From assembly GCF_004569635.1 (NCBI RefSeq), contig NZ_SPOZ01000005.1, positions 38,577 through 102,576 on the forward strand: a stretch of 64,000 nucleotides of DNA, read 5' to 3'. The translations under genes and the position numbers were made by a program. This DNA comes from Streptococcus sp. LYSM12 (GTDB lineage Bacteria > Bacillota > Bacilli > Lactobacillales > Streptococcaceae). Of this stretch, positions 49,421 to 62,335 are shown in pieces. Below the pieces are notes generated by a model, which saw nothing but the letters and a program-made list of their open reading frames with translations, made no database searches and was not told where the DNA came from. Positions within the stretch are counted from its first letter, which is position 1. The number at the start of each line of letters is the position of its first letter.

Positions 49421-49873
49421 ATGGCACACGCATCATTCGGCAAAAAAGAAACAGGGGTGACCTACCAAAATCGCTACGGTGTCTACGCCGTCATTCCCGA
49501 TCCACAAAAAAAGCACATCATTCTAGTTCAAGCACCTAACGGCGCTTGGTTTCTTCCAGGAGGAGAGATTGAAACTGGAGAAAATCACTTGACTGCTCTC
49601 AAGCGTGAATTGATAGAAGAACTTGACTTTACAGCAGAAATTGGCGCATATTACGGTCAGGCAGATGAATATTTCTACTCACGTCACCGCGATACTCACT
49701 ACTACAATCCTGCTTATATCTATGAGGTAACGAGCTACCAAGAAATCGGACAGCCCCTTGAAGACTTTAATCACCTGGCTTGGTTTGATATTGACACTGC
49801 CATCGATAAGCTCAAGCGCGGTAGCCACAAGTGGGGGATTGAGCAATGGAAATTAGCCCATAAACATGATTGA
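49421..49873 (+). CDS. Nudix hydrolase
   Basis: The 150-aa protein carries a Nudix box GGEIETGENHLTALKRELIEEL followed by DF where the consensus has GU, so one box position differs. Substrate unknown. TGCTATAAT (49382-49390) lies just upstream with GAGGA before ATG. It sits between clpE and the DUF1827 gene, as in related genomes. Confidence 0.88.
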   Translation: MAHASFGKKETGVTYQNRYGVYAVIPDPQKKHIILVQAPNGAWFLPGGEIETGENHLTALKRELIEELDFTAEIGAYYGQADEYFYSRHRDTHYYNPAYIYEVTSYQEIGQPLEDFNHLAWFDIDTAIDKLKRGSHKWGIEQWKLAHKHD

Positions 49874-49933
49874 GGCTAGTCAAATGTTCCCAAGAGTGCT
49901 ATAATAAATGCAAAGAATGATTGGAGGTCACGC

Positions 49934-50236
49934 ATGAAGATCATCAACACGACAAACAGTCAAGCACAACTTGTGCAAAACCAATTAGCAAACACAGATG
50001 CCTTTCTGGTGGAAACCTATTCTGCTGGGAACACCGATGTTATTTTTACGCAGGCACCACTTCACTACGAACTCTTGATTAGCAATAAGTACCGTGCTGT
50101 TCAACTGGTCGAAATCGAACAGATTCGAGACTTCTTTCTAAAACGCAAAATCGACACCGAAATCATCAACCAAGCTGGCATTCAAACCATTCATACAGAT
50201 CACTTGATTGAGATGTCCATCCCAATTGTAAAATGA
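49934..50236 (+). CDS. DUF1827 family protein
   Basis: The 100-aa soluble protein begins MKIINTTNSQAQLVQNQLAN. It has no recognised catalytic motif or membrane segment and its function is unknown. TGCTATAAT (about 49898-49906) and TTGGAGG before the ATG support the start. The DUF1827 name is from its position beside clpE and Nudix and its length. Confidence 0.75.
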   Translation: MKIINTTNSQAQLVQNQLANTDAFLVETYSAGNTDVIFTQAPLHYELLISNKYRAVQLVEIEQIRDFFLKRKIDTEIINQAGIQTIHTDHLIEMSIPIVK

Positions 50237-50253
50237 ATGGTTGAAACCTTACT

Positions 50254-50280
50254 AACCAACGGCTGAGCTGTTGGTTTTCT
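50254..50280 (+). terminator. Intrinsic terminator downstream of the DUF1827 gene
   Basis: Stem AACCAAC-GGC / GCT-GTTGGTT with a 3-nt loop, then TTCTT. Confidence 0.75.
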
Positions 50281-50327
50281 TATTTCTTTTTTGAAAATAC
50301 TGGCTTGAAACCTAGTGTTTTCAAATT

Positions 50328-50433
50328 TATAGTCACTTCGTTTATCTTTTATTATTTCGTTAACTCGCTTTGCCGTACTCCAGTACTACCTGCGACTCGC
50401 TGCCTAGTACTAAAGGCAAACGAAAAGACGATA
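50328..50433 (+). mobile_element. Family A MITE-like element (short form)
   Basis: 106 bp from TATAGTCACTTCG to AAACGAAAAGACGATA. Confidence 0.75.
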
Positions 50434-50563
50434 TACTCTATAGATGAAGCAACGAAACCAACGATTGAACGGAAGTTCAGCTAAGTGAGAAAACGACCGA
50501 AGAAGTTCAATGAATGCTTGATGACATGACTGTCTACAAATGTGAGAACTTAAGCTATCCTTT

Positions 50564-50653
50564 TATAGTCATTTCGTTTATCTTTTATTACTTCGTTAAC
50601 TCGTCTTGCTGTACTCTAAGTATAGCCTGCAGCTCCTTGCCTAGTACTAAAAG
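50564..50653 (+). mobile_element. Family A element lacking its right end
   Basis: It begins TATAGTCATTTCGTTTATC and runs to CCTAGTACTAAAAG, losing the right inverted repeat. It sits next to the ileS terminator. Confidence 0.7.
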
Positions 50654-50677
50654 ACCTAATGTTACTTGATTGCACAA

Positions 50678-50712
50678 GATAATAAAAAACCGAGAGATCT
50701 CGGTTTTTTATT
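50678..50712. terminator. Bidirectional terminator downstream of ileS
   Basis: AATAAAAAACCGAGA and TCTCGGTTTTTTATT form a palindrome with a 2-nt centre. It has T-runs on both strands and serves ileS on the minus strand. Confidence 0.85.
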
Positions 50713-50715
50713 ATC

Positions 50716-53514
50716 TTATTTAGCTTCAAATCCTTCTGCTACGGCATCTGGAAAGTTAGCTTCAAGGATAGAGGCACAGTGATCACAGACAGTTGACAGA
50801 TTTGGATTTGTGCTGGTTCCGACGCTTGTATCCAGACGGCGGCAACGTTCGCAGACCTCTCCTGCTGCCCGCTCAACGCTAAAGGCTACATCTTCAAAAG
50901 CAATGCTATTTGATGGTGCTTCTTCGTCTGCAATAGTCAAGTTAGATACGATGAGCAGCTGCGCCACATCGCTATTGATAGCCTCTAACAAGGTCTTCAT
51001 CTCTTGGTTTGGATAAACCGTCACATGCGCTTCAAGGGATTTACCAATGACTTTTTCTACCCGCGCTTCTTCTAAAGCTTTTTGAGCTTTTGCTCGGAAG
51101 TCCATAAAGATTGCCCATGTTCCCAATAGTTCTTCTTGGTTTTCAAAGTTTTCTGCTTCTGGTAATTCAGCCAACTGAACGAAATCACCCTCCTCATGCT
51201 CTAAGTAAGACCAGATTTCTTCGGCTGTATGTGGCAAGATTGGAGTCAAAAGCTTGGTCAATTTGACCAATATATCATAGAAAACAGTCTGCATTTGACG
51301 GCGCTCAAGCGATTTAGCTCCTTCGATATAGACCACATCCTTGGCAAAATCCAAGTAAAAGGCTGACAAATCAACCGTTACAAAGTTGACAATGGTCTTA
51401 TAAATATCCAAGAACTTAAAGTCAGCATAAGCCTCACGAATGCTGGCAACCACTTGATTAAAGCGAATCGTCATGTATTTATCAACAGAACGCAATTCGT
51501 CATAAAGAACGGTATCTACTGACGGTACAAAATCAGAGGTATTGGCAATCAAGAAACGAAGGGTATTTCTAATTTTACGATAGGTTTCAGATACTTGATT
51601 CAAAATATCCATGGAAATCCGAACATCATTGCTGGTATCGACGCTCGTTACCCAAAGGCGCAAGATTTCTGCTCCAAATTGTTTTTCAACGTCGCTTGGC
51701 AAGATTGTATTTCCAAGGGATTTAGACATCTTCTCACCTTTCCAATCCAAGGTGAAACCTTGAGAAAGGATTTGTTTGTAAGGTGCGACACCGTTTGCGG
51801 CAACAGATGTGATTAGTGACGAGTTGAACCAACCACGGTACTGGTCAGATCCTTCCAAGTACAAGTCAGCTGGATAACTTAAGTCTGGGCAAGTATTCAA
51901 GACACCATTCCATGAAGAACCTGAGTCAAACCAAACGTCCATAATATCCGTTTCCTTGGTAAAGACACCGTTTGGAGATCCTGGATGAACGAAACCTGCT
52001 GGCAAGAGTTCTTTAGCCTCACGCTCCCACCAGATAATAGAACCATGCTCAGCAAATAGCTCTGCTACATGTCCAATCGTTTCCTCGGTCATGATTGGTG
52101 TTCCGTCTTCTGCATAGAAGATTGGGAGAGGCACACCCCAGGCACGCTGACGAGAGATGACCCAGTCACCACGGTCACGAATCATGTTGTAAAGGCGAAC
52201 TTTCCCCCACTCAGAATGGAATGTTACTTTTTCAATCTCATCTAAGATATCCTGACGGAATTTTGAAACAGAGGCAAACCATTGCGGTACTGCTCGCCAA
52301 ATGATTGGTTTTTGGGTCCGCCAATCAAATGGGTAGGAATGAGAGATTTCTTCTTGAGCAAGAAGTAAATCACCTAATTTTTCAATCACTGTTGGAACTA
52401 CTTTTTCGTAGAATTGTCCTTCAAAATCAGGACCTGCATTTTCGGTCATGATTCCACGTTCGTTGACAGTGACTGCAACTTCTAGGCCATATTTAATCCC
52501 AACATTGTAGTCATCCTCACCAAATCCAGGTGCTGTATGGACAATCCCTGTACCTGAGTCAAGGGTAACGTGGTCTCCATTCATGACCAATTCATCCTGA
52601 TTTCTATCCCACGGATGTTCCGTCACGATACGATCCAATTCTTGTCCTTTATAGCTTGCGACTACTTGCGGATTTTCCCAGCCAAAACGCTCTGCGAGGC
52701 TGTTCAATAATTCACCTGCAATGACAAATTTACGCTCATCATTTTTAGGCTTAACCACTACATAGTCAAAGTCAGGTCCCATCGTCAATCCACGAGAAGC
52801 GGTAATGGTAAAAGGTGTCGTAGTCCAAACAACGATATAAGTATCTGTATCCAAGATTCCTTTACCATCTTTAACACGGTTAGCATAATAGAGGGAGGTC
52901 GACACCAAATCATGGTATTCGATTTCTGCTTCTGCAAGCGCCGATTCCGATGACCATGACCAATAGACTGGTTTTGCCCCGCGATAGATATAGCCTTTTT
53001 TCGCCATTTCACCAAAGACACGGATTTGAGCGGCTTCATAGTCTGGTGTCAAGGTTACGTAAGGATTGTTCCAATCACCAGACACACCGAGACGCTTGAA
53101 GTCCTCACGCTGTTTTTCCACTTGACTAAGGGCGTAGTCACGACACATCTCAAGGTACTCAACCAGATCCATTTCCTTGCGTTTCACACCTTGTTTTGCC
53201 AACACTTGCTCAATTGGTAGACCATGTGTATCCCAGCCTGGAACGTATGGTGCATAGAAGCCAGACATTGACTTCGAACGCACAATGATATCTTTTGAAA
53301 TTTTGTTCATGGCATGTCCAACATGGATATTGCCATTAGCGTACGGAGGACCATCATGCAAGATAAAATGCGGTTTACCTGCATTCAAGTCCTGACGTCG
53401 TTGGTAGAGGTTTGCCTCTTCCCATTCCTTTTGCCAAACAGGTTCTTTTGTTGGCAAGCCTGCGCGCATTGGAAAAGCCGTTTTTCCAAGATTAAGGGTT
53501 TCTTTTAATTTCAT
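50716..53514 (-). CDS. ileS: Isoleucyl-tRNA synthetase
   Basis: The 932-aa class I synthetase has the HIGH motif as [16 protein letters not shown] (about 56-71), the KMSKS motif [10 protein letters not shown] and a C-terminal zinc ribbon [11 protein letters not shown]...CDHC. Editing and anticodon-binding domains lie between. It follows a GNAT gene by 12 nt and a T-box leader about 780 bp upstream. The ATG has AGGAGT before it. Confidence 0.97.
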   Translation of the reverse strand: MKLKETLNLGKTAFPMRAGLPTKEPVWQKEWEEANLYQRRQDLNAGKPHFILHDGPPYANGNIHVGHAMNKISKDIIVRSKSMSGFYAPYVPGWDTHGLPIEQVLAKQGVKRKEMDLVEYLEMCRDYALSQVEKQREDFKRLGVSGDWNNPYVTLTPDYEAAQIRVFGEMAKKGYIYRGAKPVYWSWSSESALAEAEIEYHDLVSTSLYYANRVKDGKGILDTDTYIVVWTTTPFTITASRGLTMGPDFDYVVVKPKNDERKFVIAGELLNSLAERFGWENPQVVASYKGQELDRIVTEHPWDRNQDELVMNGDHVTLDSGTGIVHTAPGFGEDDYNVGIKYGLEVAVTVNERGIMTENAGPDFEGQFYEKVVPTVIEKLGDLLLAQEEISHSYPFDWRTQKPIIWRAVPQWFASVSKFRQDILDEIEKVTFHSEWGKVRLYNMIRDRGDWVISRQRAWGVPLPIFYAEDGTPIMTEETIGHVAELFAEHGSIIWWEREAKELLPAGFVHPGSPNGVFTKETDIMDVWFDSGSSWNGVLNTCPDLSYPADLYLEGSDQYRGWFNSSLITSVAANGVAPYKQILSQGFTLDWKGEKMSKSLGNTILPSDVEKQFGAEILRLWVTSVDTSNDVRISMDILNQVSETYRKIRNTLRFLIANTSDFVPSVDTVLYDELRSVDKYMTIRFNQVVASIREAYADFKFLDIYKTIVNFVTVDLSAFYLDFAKDVVYIEGAKSLERRQMQTVFYDILVKLTKLLTPILPHTAEEIWSYLEHEEGDFVQLAELPEAENFENQEELLGTWAIFMDFRAKAQKALEEARVEKVIGKSLEAHVTVYPNQEMKTLLEAINSDVAQLLIVSNLTIADEEAPSNSIAFEDVAFSVERAAGEVCERCRRLDTSVGTSTNPNLSTVCDHCASILEANFPDAVAEGFEAK

Positions 53515-53526
53515 AAATACTCCTTT

Positions 53527-53967
53527 TTAGATTTCTAACATCATTACAATTTCATTGGTAGCTAGACCTGTTGACTGAAAGCCCAGACCATCTAAGATTC
53601 CACGCATCTTGTGATTTCCGACCACATAGCTGGTAATTAGACGGCTACAAGCTGGATCATTCCTTGCTCTTCGAATGACCCATTTCAAAGCTTCTGTACC
53701 ATACCCACGATTCTGATAGGCTTGACCAATCATCAAGCGCCAAATCAAATAGCTTTCTTTCTCCCCTTCTTTCAACAATAAGAGAAAACCCACTACCTGA
53801 TTGCTTGCTAAAATGGCGAGAGGTTCAAGTTGGTTTTTCTCACGATAGAGCCAAGCTTGTGCTAGCGAATAGAGATTAGAAGCCAAACGGCGTTCATCTT
53901 TTGGGGCAACAGATAGCTGGATAACCGATTCAAATGTTGTTTCATCTACTAGTTTTAATGTTATCAT
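53527..53967 (-). CDS. GNAT family N-acetyltransferase
   Basis: The 146-aa protein shows the acetyl-CoA loop region LMIGQAYQNRGYGTEALKWVI (residues about 78-98, Q/RxxGxG/A as QNRGYG). Substrate is unknown. It sits between the T-box leader and ileS, so it is probably in the isoleucine-starvation regulon. The start has no Shine-Dalgarno; TATAAC lies 5 nt upstream, hinting at a leaderless internal start. Confidence 0.8.
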   Translation of the reverse strand: MITLKLVDETTFESVIQLSVAPKDERRLASNLYSLAQAWLYREKNQLEPLAILASNQVVGFLLLLKEGEKESYLIWRLMIGQAYQNRGYGTEALKWVIRRARNDPACSRLITSYVVGNHKMRGILDGLGFQSTGLATNEIVMMLEI

Positions 53968-54075
53968 CGTATGTTATACTCATCTCCACAAGATATGCAG
54001 GCATACAATATTTACGAAACGCTCCACTGGATCGTTTCGTATCCGGAAGCTAGCACAGCCTGGCTACAGCCACAG

Positions 54076-54152
54076 TATAGTCCTTTCGTTTCTATTTTTA
54101 TTACTTCGTTCACTCGTCTTGCTGTACCATTGAGAAAAGTTACACTTTTCTT
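54076..54152 (+). mobile_element. Family A long-form fragment inside the T-box to GNAT gap
   Basis: The left half of a long-form copy (TATAGTCCTTTCG ... GAAAAGTTACACTTTTCTT), cut before the second palindrome. It is in the leader of the GNAT-ileS transcript. Confidence 0.7.
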
Positions 54153-54283
54153 AAAAGAAACAGCAGCTTCTTCGAGAATTTCTAGCCTTACAGGAGCCAA
54201 GCTGCGCTAGCTAAAGTTAGAACAGTTGCCTATTTTTTCCAAGCTTTAAGCCCGAGTTCAACTAAACAAACTATCGAGGCGAT

Positions 54284-54509
54284 TAAAAAAAACTTCCGCC
54301 AAAAAGGACGAAAGTTCGTGGTACCACCTTAGTTCAGATAGGCAGACTTTGCCCATCCCTCCTTTGCTCGTTAACGGAAAGCAAACCGTTTTCCCCTACT
54401 GATTTCAAGGAAAATTCAATAGAATGATAATCAGATAGTTAGGGAATGCAGGTCTTCCACCGTCACCTACTCGCTCGAAATATTTCTATCTCATCCTGTT
54501 TCTATTATA
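54284..54509 (-). ncRNA. T-box leader (isoleucine) with promoter and terminator
   Basis: TATAAT (54509-54504) begins the unit. Stem I base ATAGAA/TTCTAT (54489 to about 54417) has GGTGACGGTGG in its upper part and an ATC codon (54428-54426) on the 3' side, followed by A. AACGG/CCGTT is stem III. The T-box bulge reads AGGTGGTACCACG. The terminator is AACTTTCGTCC/GGCGGAAGTT plus TTTTTTTT. ATC as the Ile specifier fits the downstream ileS. Confidence 0.9.
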
Positions 54510-54514
54510 CTGTT

Positions 54515-55216
54515 CTATTCTTCTGTTGTTTCTTCTTGAACTTCAGCTTGTGCTACTTCTTGCTCAAGTGCTTCTGCTTGCTGTACCAATTCAGCTATTT
54601 CTTCTGCTGACAACTGACGCGTTACTTCCAAACTATCCTCATGTGTATCCACTGATTCAGCTAGAACCTGTTCTAATACTTCACGGAAAGCTTCATCGCT
54701 CGTCTGTAAGTAAGAAGCAGTCGGACGTAAAATCTCTTCCCATTCCGGCGAATCAACTAGAGCCAAATGGCCCTCAATCGTAGACTTGAGACGTTGATGA
54801 AAAACGCGCGTCTTGTTCTTCAACTCTTCTGTTTCAACCGCCACTTTTTTTGCATTATCCGTTGCAATGCGTAAAATATCATTGGCTTTATCTTTGGATG
54901 CATTGAGCAATGATTGATTGTCGTATTCTGCCTGCTTGATAATGTTAGAGGCCTGTTCTTTAGCAGCAATCTTTACTTTTTCAGCTGTATCCTGTGCCAA
55001 GATAACAGATTGGCTAAGCGATTCTTTCAACTCATCAAAGTAAGTAAGACGATCTTGCAGAGATCTAATTTCCATCTCTTGCTCATGGTTTTTTCGGACG
55101 AGTTCTTCATAATCTTCGGTTACAATATCCAAAAATTCATCTACTTCTTCTGGATCATATCCTCTAAATTTAGTGCCGAACGTTTTATCTTTCAGCTCTA
55201 ATGATGTAAGTACCAT
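54515..55216 (-). CDS. divIVA: Cell division initiation protein DivIVA
   Basis: The 233-aa protein has the lipid-binding start MVLTSLELKDKTFGTKFRGYDPEEVDEFLD (residues 3-30) and a long coiled coil (about 30-160), then a Glu-rich tail. It binds curved membrane at septa and poles and guides division. It is last in the ylm-fts run; the stop lies at the T-box promoter. Confidence 0.96.
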   Translation of the reverse strand: MVLTSLELKDKTFGTKFRGYDPEEVDEFLDIVTEDYEELVRKNHEQEMEIRSLQDRLTYFDELKESLSQSVILAQDTAEKVKIAAKEQASNIIKQAEYDNQSLLNASKDKANDILRIATDNAKKVAVETEELKNKTRVFHQRLKSTIEGHLALVDSPEWEEILRPTASYLQTSDEAFREVLEQVLAESVDTHEDSLEVTRQLSAEEIAELVQQAEALEQEVAQAEVQEETTEE

Positions 55217-55222
55217 AATTCC

Positions 55223-56017
55223 CTACTTTCTAATAACTTCTATTTCTACTTTTGCTTTACCATTTTTGGAATATCCTACAATTTCTTTGATACGAACTCT
55301 GCCAAAACCTCTGACACTGACTAATTGTCCTACCTCTAAACTCTTTCCCACTTGCGTAATCGGTAAATAATCAACCTTGACCTGCTTGGCTTCAATCAGT
55401 TGACTAGCTCGTGAGCGAGCTAGCCGAAAAACTGCTGCAACCAATTTATCCAGTCGTAAACTCGATATAAGAATCTTCTCAAGACTAGCATCCGAGAGAA
55501 CATCAACTACTACCGATTTAACGGCACATTCCTCAAAGCTAACAGGCATCCGGCTAATCTGTTCGACTTCACTCATCAGGAGCGGAACAAAACGCTTATC
55601 TAATAAGACATAGGTATGGTCTTTTTCCAGAAGAATATCACCAATATACTGGCGCTTTACTCCCAAACGATTGATTAAGGTCCCTAAAATTTGAGAATGC
55701 GTCAACGTTGCATATTTTCGCGGATAGAGAACCTCAAGCATGGACATTTCAAAATCATCCTCATCCAACATGTAATAATCTGGTGCGATAATACCACGCG
55801 AATATTCTGTAGCAATCAGATTGCGACTGCTCCAATATCTTAGCTGAAAATGAGCTGCGATAGACTTCGCTATCTCATCCTGTTTGGGATTCAAAAACGG
55901 AGTAAGTCGATAGGAATAGGTCCTGTCTGCTTGCTGACAAAAATCAATAATCTGTTCAATAAAGGCTTTTTCTTCTTTCGGAAAATGCTGGAATAATTGC
56001 TGATAGGATCGATTCAT
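55223..56017 (-). CDS. ylmH: YlmH, S4-domain RNA-binding protein
   Basis: The 264-aa protein has a C-terminal S4 domain (about 190-255: LDKLVAAVFRLARSRASQLIEAKQVKVD) and a conserved N-terminal domain. In streptococci the gene sits between yggT and divIVA. S4 proteins bind structured rRNA or stalled large subunits; ribosome rescue (RqcP-like) is reported for the family. Confidence 0.88.
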   Translation of the reverse strand: MNRSYQQLFQHFPKEEKAFIEQIIDFCQQADRTYSYRLTPFLNPKQDEIAKSIAAHFQLRYWSSRNLIATEYSRGIIAPDYYMLDEDDFEMSMLEVLYPRKYATLTHSQILGTLINRLGVKRQYIGDILLEKDHTYVLLDKRFVPLLMSEVEQISRMPVSFEECAVKSVVVDVLSDASLEKILISSLRLDKLVAAVFRLARSRASQLIEAKQVKVDYLPITQVGKSLEVGQLVSVRGFGRVRIKEIVGYSKNGKAKVEIEVIRK

Positions 56018-56026
56018 AGCTTTGTT

Positions 56027-56278
56027 CTAAAGTAACCAACTTAAGATTCTCGACAGGTTGTGAATCAAAAACAATACCAAAACAATGGTCCAGTCTACAC
56101 CTAAAAATTGCAACTTGAAACGCTGAAAGGGCACTAATATCGGTCTGACAAGGCTGGTCAGTAAGCGTCCAATCGAACTATCATAGGCATTTGGAATCCA
56201 TGAGATAAAAGCATAGGCAAGCAAGATATAGGAATAAATCTTTAATACTTCCAATAGAAATACAATAACAACTGTCAT
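56027..56278 (-). CDS. YggT/YlmG family membrane protein
   Basis: The 83-aa protein has two transmembrane helices, about 2-27 (VVIVFLLEVLKIYSYILLAYAFISW) and 60-82, with the conserved loop RPILVPFQRFKLQFLGVDWT. Probably linked to cell shape or septum biogenesis, judging by its place in the division cluster. Confidence 0.9.
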   Translation of the reverse strand: MTVVIVFLLEVLKIYSYILLAYAFISWIPNAYDSSIGRLLTSLVRPILVPFQRFKLQFLGVDWTIVLVLFLIHNLSRILSWLL

Positions 56279-56284
56279 ACATTC

Positions 56285-56818
56285 CTACCGCTTCATATCA
56301 AAATCAAAAGGGAGCTCTGACGTGTAGTGTGGAGCTGTCGAGCGAAGCTCTTCTATATTGACCGTCACTTTTGCTGGAGTCAACAGCCACATAGTATTGG
56401 ATACCTTTTTCAAATTTCCTGAAAGGACAGAACGAGCTCCATCTAAATAGTCAAGACAGCGACGAGCTTGTGTTTCAGACATGTGTTGGAAATCGATTAA
56501 GATGCTCGCATCATCAATCAATAATTGCACAATCTCTGGTGCATCTTCATACTTTTTAGGGTACTTAATATCAATCGTCGATTTGCCTGTAACTGGCTTC
56601 ACTACTGACTGTTCTTCTGGGTGCCTTGCGACAGGTTTTGCACTCAGCTGAGAGCGCGAAAACTTAGAACGATCTACTGGCGTTTCCACCTCATGGGTTG
56701 GCACAGGAGCCACTCTCATCTTAGAGCCCTCATTCTGTAGACCATACGCTTCTTGCTCCCTATCTTCTTCTATTTCAAAGTAATTAATTATATTTTTAAA
56801 TGTATCTTTAAAAGCCAC
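56285..56818 (-). CDS. sepF: SepF cell division protein
   Basis: SepF bundles FtsZ and anchors the Z-ring. The 177-aa protein has an N-terminal amphipathic region (MAFKDTFKNIINYFE), a variable linker (about 20-85) and the SepF core (IDIKYPKKYEDAPEIVQLL ... DYLDGARSVLSGNLKKV). It follows ylmE by 11 nt. Confidence 0.95.
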   Translation of the reverse strand: MAFKDTFKNIINYFEIEEDREQEAYGLQNEGSKMRVAPVPTHEVETPVDRSKFSRSQLSAKPVARHPEEQSVVKPVTGKSTIDIKYPKKYEDAPEIVQLLIDDASILIDFQHMSETQARRCLDYLDGARSVLSGNLKKVSNTMWLLTPAKVTVNIEELRSTAPHYTSELPFDFDMKR

Positions 56819-56829
56819 GTTTCTCTTCC

Positions 56830-57501
56830 TTATTTAAAAAATGCTGTTCCGATACGGACAAAGGTTGCTCCGCAAGCAATGGCCTCTGTAAAATCACTAC
56901 TCATTCCCATACTGAGTTCAGCAAAAGACATATGGGGTAGATTACGGGCCGCCAATCGCTCTTGCAGTTCTTTTGCTTCTGAGAAAATACTCATCAGCTC
57001 TGCATGACTAGCTTCAAAAGGTGCCATGGTCATCAGGCCGACCACCTCCACCTTATCAAGAGGTAACAACTGCTTCAAGACCTCTTCTAAGTCTTCTACT
57101 AGAAAGCCATGTTTGCTTTCTTCTTTAGAAATATTGACTTGAAGGAAGCATTTCACGGCTTTTTTAGCGCGTTTTTGTATTTCTTGCGCTAGTTTGATGG
57201 AATCTAAAGCATGAAAATAATCAACATAGTTAATCACATCTTTGACTTTTCTTCTTTGCAGACTTCCAATCAAGTGCCAGGTGAGAGGATAGGCTGATAA
57301 AGCCTGGTATTTCTCTAAAAATCTATCAACGCGGTTTTCACCAATATGCTGAATGCCTGTAGCTACCAATTCTTTAGTAATAGAGCTGTCAACATACTTG
57401 GTGACAGCTATTACATTGACTAAATCTTGAGAACGATGCGCATCTTTTTTAGCCTGCTCAAGGGTAGCAAATACAGCATCTCTATTCTGTTGTAAACTCA
57501 T
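56830..57501 (-). CDS. YggS-family PLP homeostasis protein (YlmE)
   Basis: The 223-aa fold III PLP-binding protein has VIAVTKYVDSSITKEL (Lys for PLP, about 36), IGENRVDRFLEK, WHLIGSLQRRK and SMGMSSDFTEAI. It manages pyridoxal-phosphate pools. It starts 1 nt after ftsZ stops. Common name ylmE. Confidence 0.92.
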   Translation of the reverse strand: MSLQQNRDAVFATLEQAKKDAHRSQDLVNVIAVTKYVDSSITKELVATGIQHIGENRVDRFLEKYQALSAYPLTWHLIGSLQRRKVKDVINYVDYFHALDSIKLAQEIQKRAKKAVKCFLQVNISKEESKHGFLVEDLEEVLKQLLPLDKVEVVGLMTMAPFEASHAELMSIFSEAKELQERLAARNLPHMSFAELSMGMSSDFTEAIACGATFVRIGTAFFK

Positions 57502-57502
57502 C

Positions 57503-60104
<2,602 letters not shown>

Positions 60105-60180
60105 CCTGTCAGTCCTCTCTTACTTCTCAAACTTTTAAGAATTTTTAGTTCCATGTTTTAAATATAGTTATTCACCCTCC

Positions 60181-60189
60181 ATTATACCA
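60181..60189 (-). promoter_or_regulatory. ftsA-ftsZ promoter (extended -10)
   Basis: TGGTATAAT (60189-60181) in the 133-bp gap after divIB, with a leader of about 70 nt. A short hairpin AGAAAAAAGC/GCTTTTTTCT-like sits near 60211-60232. Confidence 0.7.
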
Positions 60190-60237
60190 TACAATATTAA
60201 AAAATGGTGATAGAAAAGCTTTTTTCTATTATTTTTT

Positions 60238-61263
60238 CTATTTTGCATAGCTAAATGCACCAACCTCCATATCCACGATACTAGGGACAGAAAGTTGCTT
60301 AGCGATATTAGAATAATAGGGGAGTTTTATATCAATTTCACTGAGGGGAAGGAGCAAGGTATTCCCATCATACATAGACATCGTCAGCAAATCAGCAGTT
60401 ACCTTGCTTGGTGTCAACTCAATGCTCTTGATATTGCTGAGTATGTCTGCATCAATCGGTGCTAATTGTAGCGCAAGTTCCTTAACTAAAGCTTTATCTA
60501 CTAGGTTAATAGAGGTGTAGCGTTCCGGTAACGCTTCGTTTGTAATCACTGTTTCTGAGATATCTCCACTAGATAGGACCAGACGATAGTTATCCGCTTC
60601 TTTTAAATACCCCACTTCCATGAACTCTTCCACTCGAATCGTAAAGCGATTTGGAAATTGGAAAGTTATCTTATCTGATTTGACAATATTGCTACTATTT
60701 TTGATATTGGCTTCAATATTTTTTGTTTGTAACAGAGTTGTCAAGGCGTAGTCTTTTTCAGAAATCTTACTGTAAGCAAGAACGGTTTCCCAATCGAGCA
60801 GTTGATTTCCAACGACCTCAATCTTCTTTTCTTTACTCAAGGGACTGATAAAATAGACCGCAAGCAAGATACCAATGAGAGCTGTTGCAATGATTGGACT
60901 TGCTTGTAGCAGGAGCTTGCGTGAAATCGGAGTAGGTACAGCTTCTCGTTTTGACTCTGACCTCTGAAAAATATGAATGCTATCAAAATCTTTTCTCTTC
61001 TCTCCTTTTTCTTTTTGGGTAGCTTCAAGAGGACGACTAGGAGCTACTGCTGTAGACTTTTCTCCCTCTTTTTCTGATTCAGTCTCTTTTTGGCTCGCCA
61101 AATAAGCCTGATGTCGTTCTTTCCATTGGGCAAGAAAATCACTTTCTGCTTCCATTTCAATCTCGGTTTCAGTCTCGACTTCAGGTGCTTGTTCTTCTAC
61201 TTGGCTTTTCGCTTCTTCTTGCGCTGCCTGTTTGACTTCTTCCAAGGGATCCTTTTCTGTCAT
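60238..61263 (-). CDS. divIB: Cell division protein DivIB / FtsQ
   Basis: The 341-aa bitopic protein has a long acidic cytoplasmic region (about 1-105, Glu-rich), a transmembrane helix (about 117-140, IIATALIGILLAVYFISPL), a POTRA/FtsQ-type domain (EKKIEVVGNQLLDWETVLAYS) and a C-terminal gamma tail. It works with DivIC/FtsL at the septum. It follows murG by 1 nt. Confidence 0.94.
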   Translation of the reverse strand: MTEKDPLEEVKQAAQEEAKSQVEEQAPEVETETEIEMEAESDFLAQWKERHQAYLASQKETESEKEGEKSTAVAPSRPLEATQKEKGEKRKDFDSIHIFQRSESKREAVPTPISRKLLLQASPIIATALIGILLAVYFISPLSKEKKIEVVGNQLLDWETVLAYSKISEKDYALTTLLQTKNIEANIKNSSNIVKSDKITFQFPNRFTIRVEEFMEVGYLKEADNYRLVLSSGDISETVITNEALPERYTSINLVDKALVKELALQLAPIDADILSNIKSIELTPSKVTADLLTMSMYDGNTLLLPLSEIDIKLPYYSNIAKQLSVPSIVDMEVGAFSYAK

Positions 61264-61264
61264 T

Positions 61265-62332
61265 CTATGCCTTTCTATCTATATCTGCTTTCAATAATTG
61301 ATAAAAATGATCAATGGTTTGAATTTCCGTCGAATGCCTCATTCGCTCGATATAGCTTTCTTTTTCCTCCAATAACTGCTCCACTGCTTCCAACAAGTTT
61401 TCAAGTGTAAGCATGCTTTCGTCCAATTGTTTAGCATAGCCTTTCTCTTCAAAATAACGAGCATTTTCTAGCTGATCTCCACGGCTAGCTTGACGTCCCA
61501 AAGGAACAATCAGATGTAGCTTTTGCATGGCAACCAATTCAAAAATTGTATTTGAGCCACCGCGAGTAATAACCACATCAGCTTCATTCATCAAGGGTTG
61601 GTACAAATCCGTCACATAGTCTACTCGATACAATCTCCTTGATAATTGATTGAGGCTCGTATCCCCGGTTAAATTGATAATATTGAACCGCTCAATCAGG
61701 GTAGCTTGATGCTGACTAATCAAATCATTAAAAATCTTAGCACCACCCGAACCACCTACAAAGAGCAAGGTTGGCACATTTTCATCGAATTGGCTGATAA
61801 TTTCAGGGAGCTGAATGGGAGTGATATTGTTTACAGGAGCTACTTTTGTCACGGCCCCCACATGTTTGACCTTATCTAACGCAGCGCTCTGCTCAAAAGT
61901 ACTATACATGGTTGTTGCAAACTTGTAGGCAATTTTATTGGCCAATCCCATGGATAGATCCGACTCATGAACAAAAACAGGAATCCCTAATAGGCGAGAC
62001 GCGATAACTGGCGGAACCGATACAAACCCACCTTTTGAAAAGAGAGCCTGCGGACGAATCGCCAATAAAATCGCAAGGGATTGGGCAATTCCCCACGCCA
62101 CCTTAAAGATATCTAGCAGATTTTGCCAAGAAAAATAGCGGCGCAATTTCCCTGTTGCAATCCCATGAAACTGAACATCTAGTCCTGATTGAACCAGCTG
62201 TTGGTATTCAATGCCTTGGCGATCACCGATGTAATGTACTTCCCATCCGTCTTTAAGAAATCGCGGAATCAACAGGAGGTTCAAGGTCACATGACCGACT
62301 GTCCCTCCCCCTGTAAAGACTATTTTTTTCAT
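61265..62332 (-). CDS. murG: UDP-GlcNAc-undecaprenoyl-pyrophosphoryl-MurNAc transferase (lipid II synthase)
   Basis: MurG adds GlcNAc to lipid I. The 355-aa GT-B glycosyltransferase has [18 protein letters not shown] (5-22), [35 protein letters not shown] and [15 protein letters not shown]. It follows murD by 3 nt. Confidence 0.96.
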   Translation of the reverse strand: MKKIVFTGGGTVGHVTLNLLLIPRFLKDGWEVHYIGDRQGIEYQQLVQSGLDVQFHGIATGKLRRYFSWQNLLDIFKVAWGIAQSLAILLAIRPQALFSKGGFVSVPPVIASRLLGIPVFVHESDLSMGLANKIAYKFATTMYSTFEQSAALDKVKHVGAVTKVAPVNNITPIQLPEIISQFDENVPTLLFVGGSGGAKIFNDLISQHQATLIERFNIINLTGDTSLNQLSRRLYRVDYVTDLYQPLMNEADVVITRGGSNTIFELVAMQKLHLIVPLGRQASRGDQLENARYFEEKGYAKQLDESMLTLENLLEAVEQLLEEKESYIERMRHSTEIQTIDHFYQLLKADIDRKA

Positions 62333-62335
62333 GTA

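Noticed and set aside
53571..53969. Possible upstream peptide before the GNAT gene (ATG overlapping the GNAT start)
   Set aside because: Its ribosome site would be directly adjacent to the ATG and the frame is 13 codons; not enough to call.
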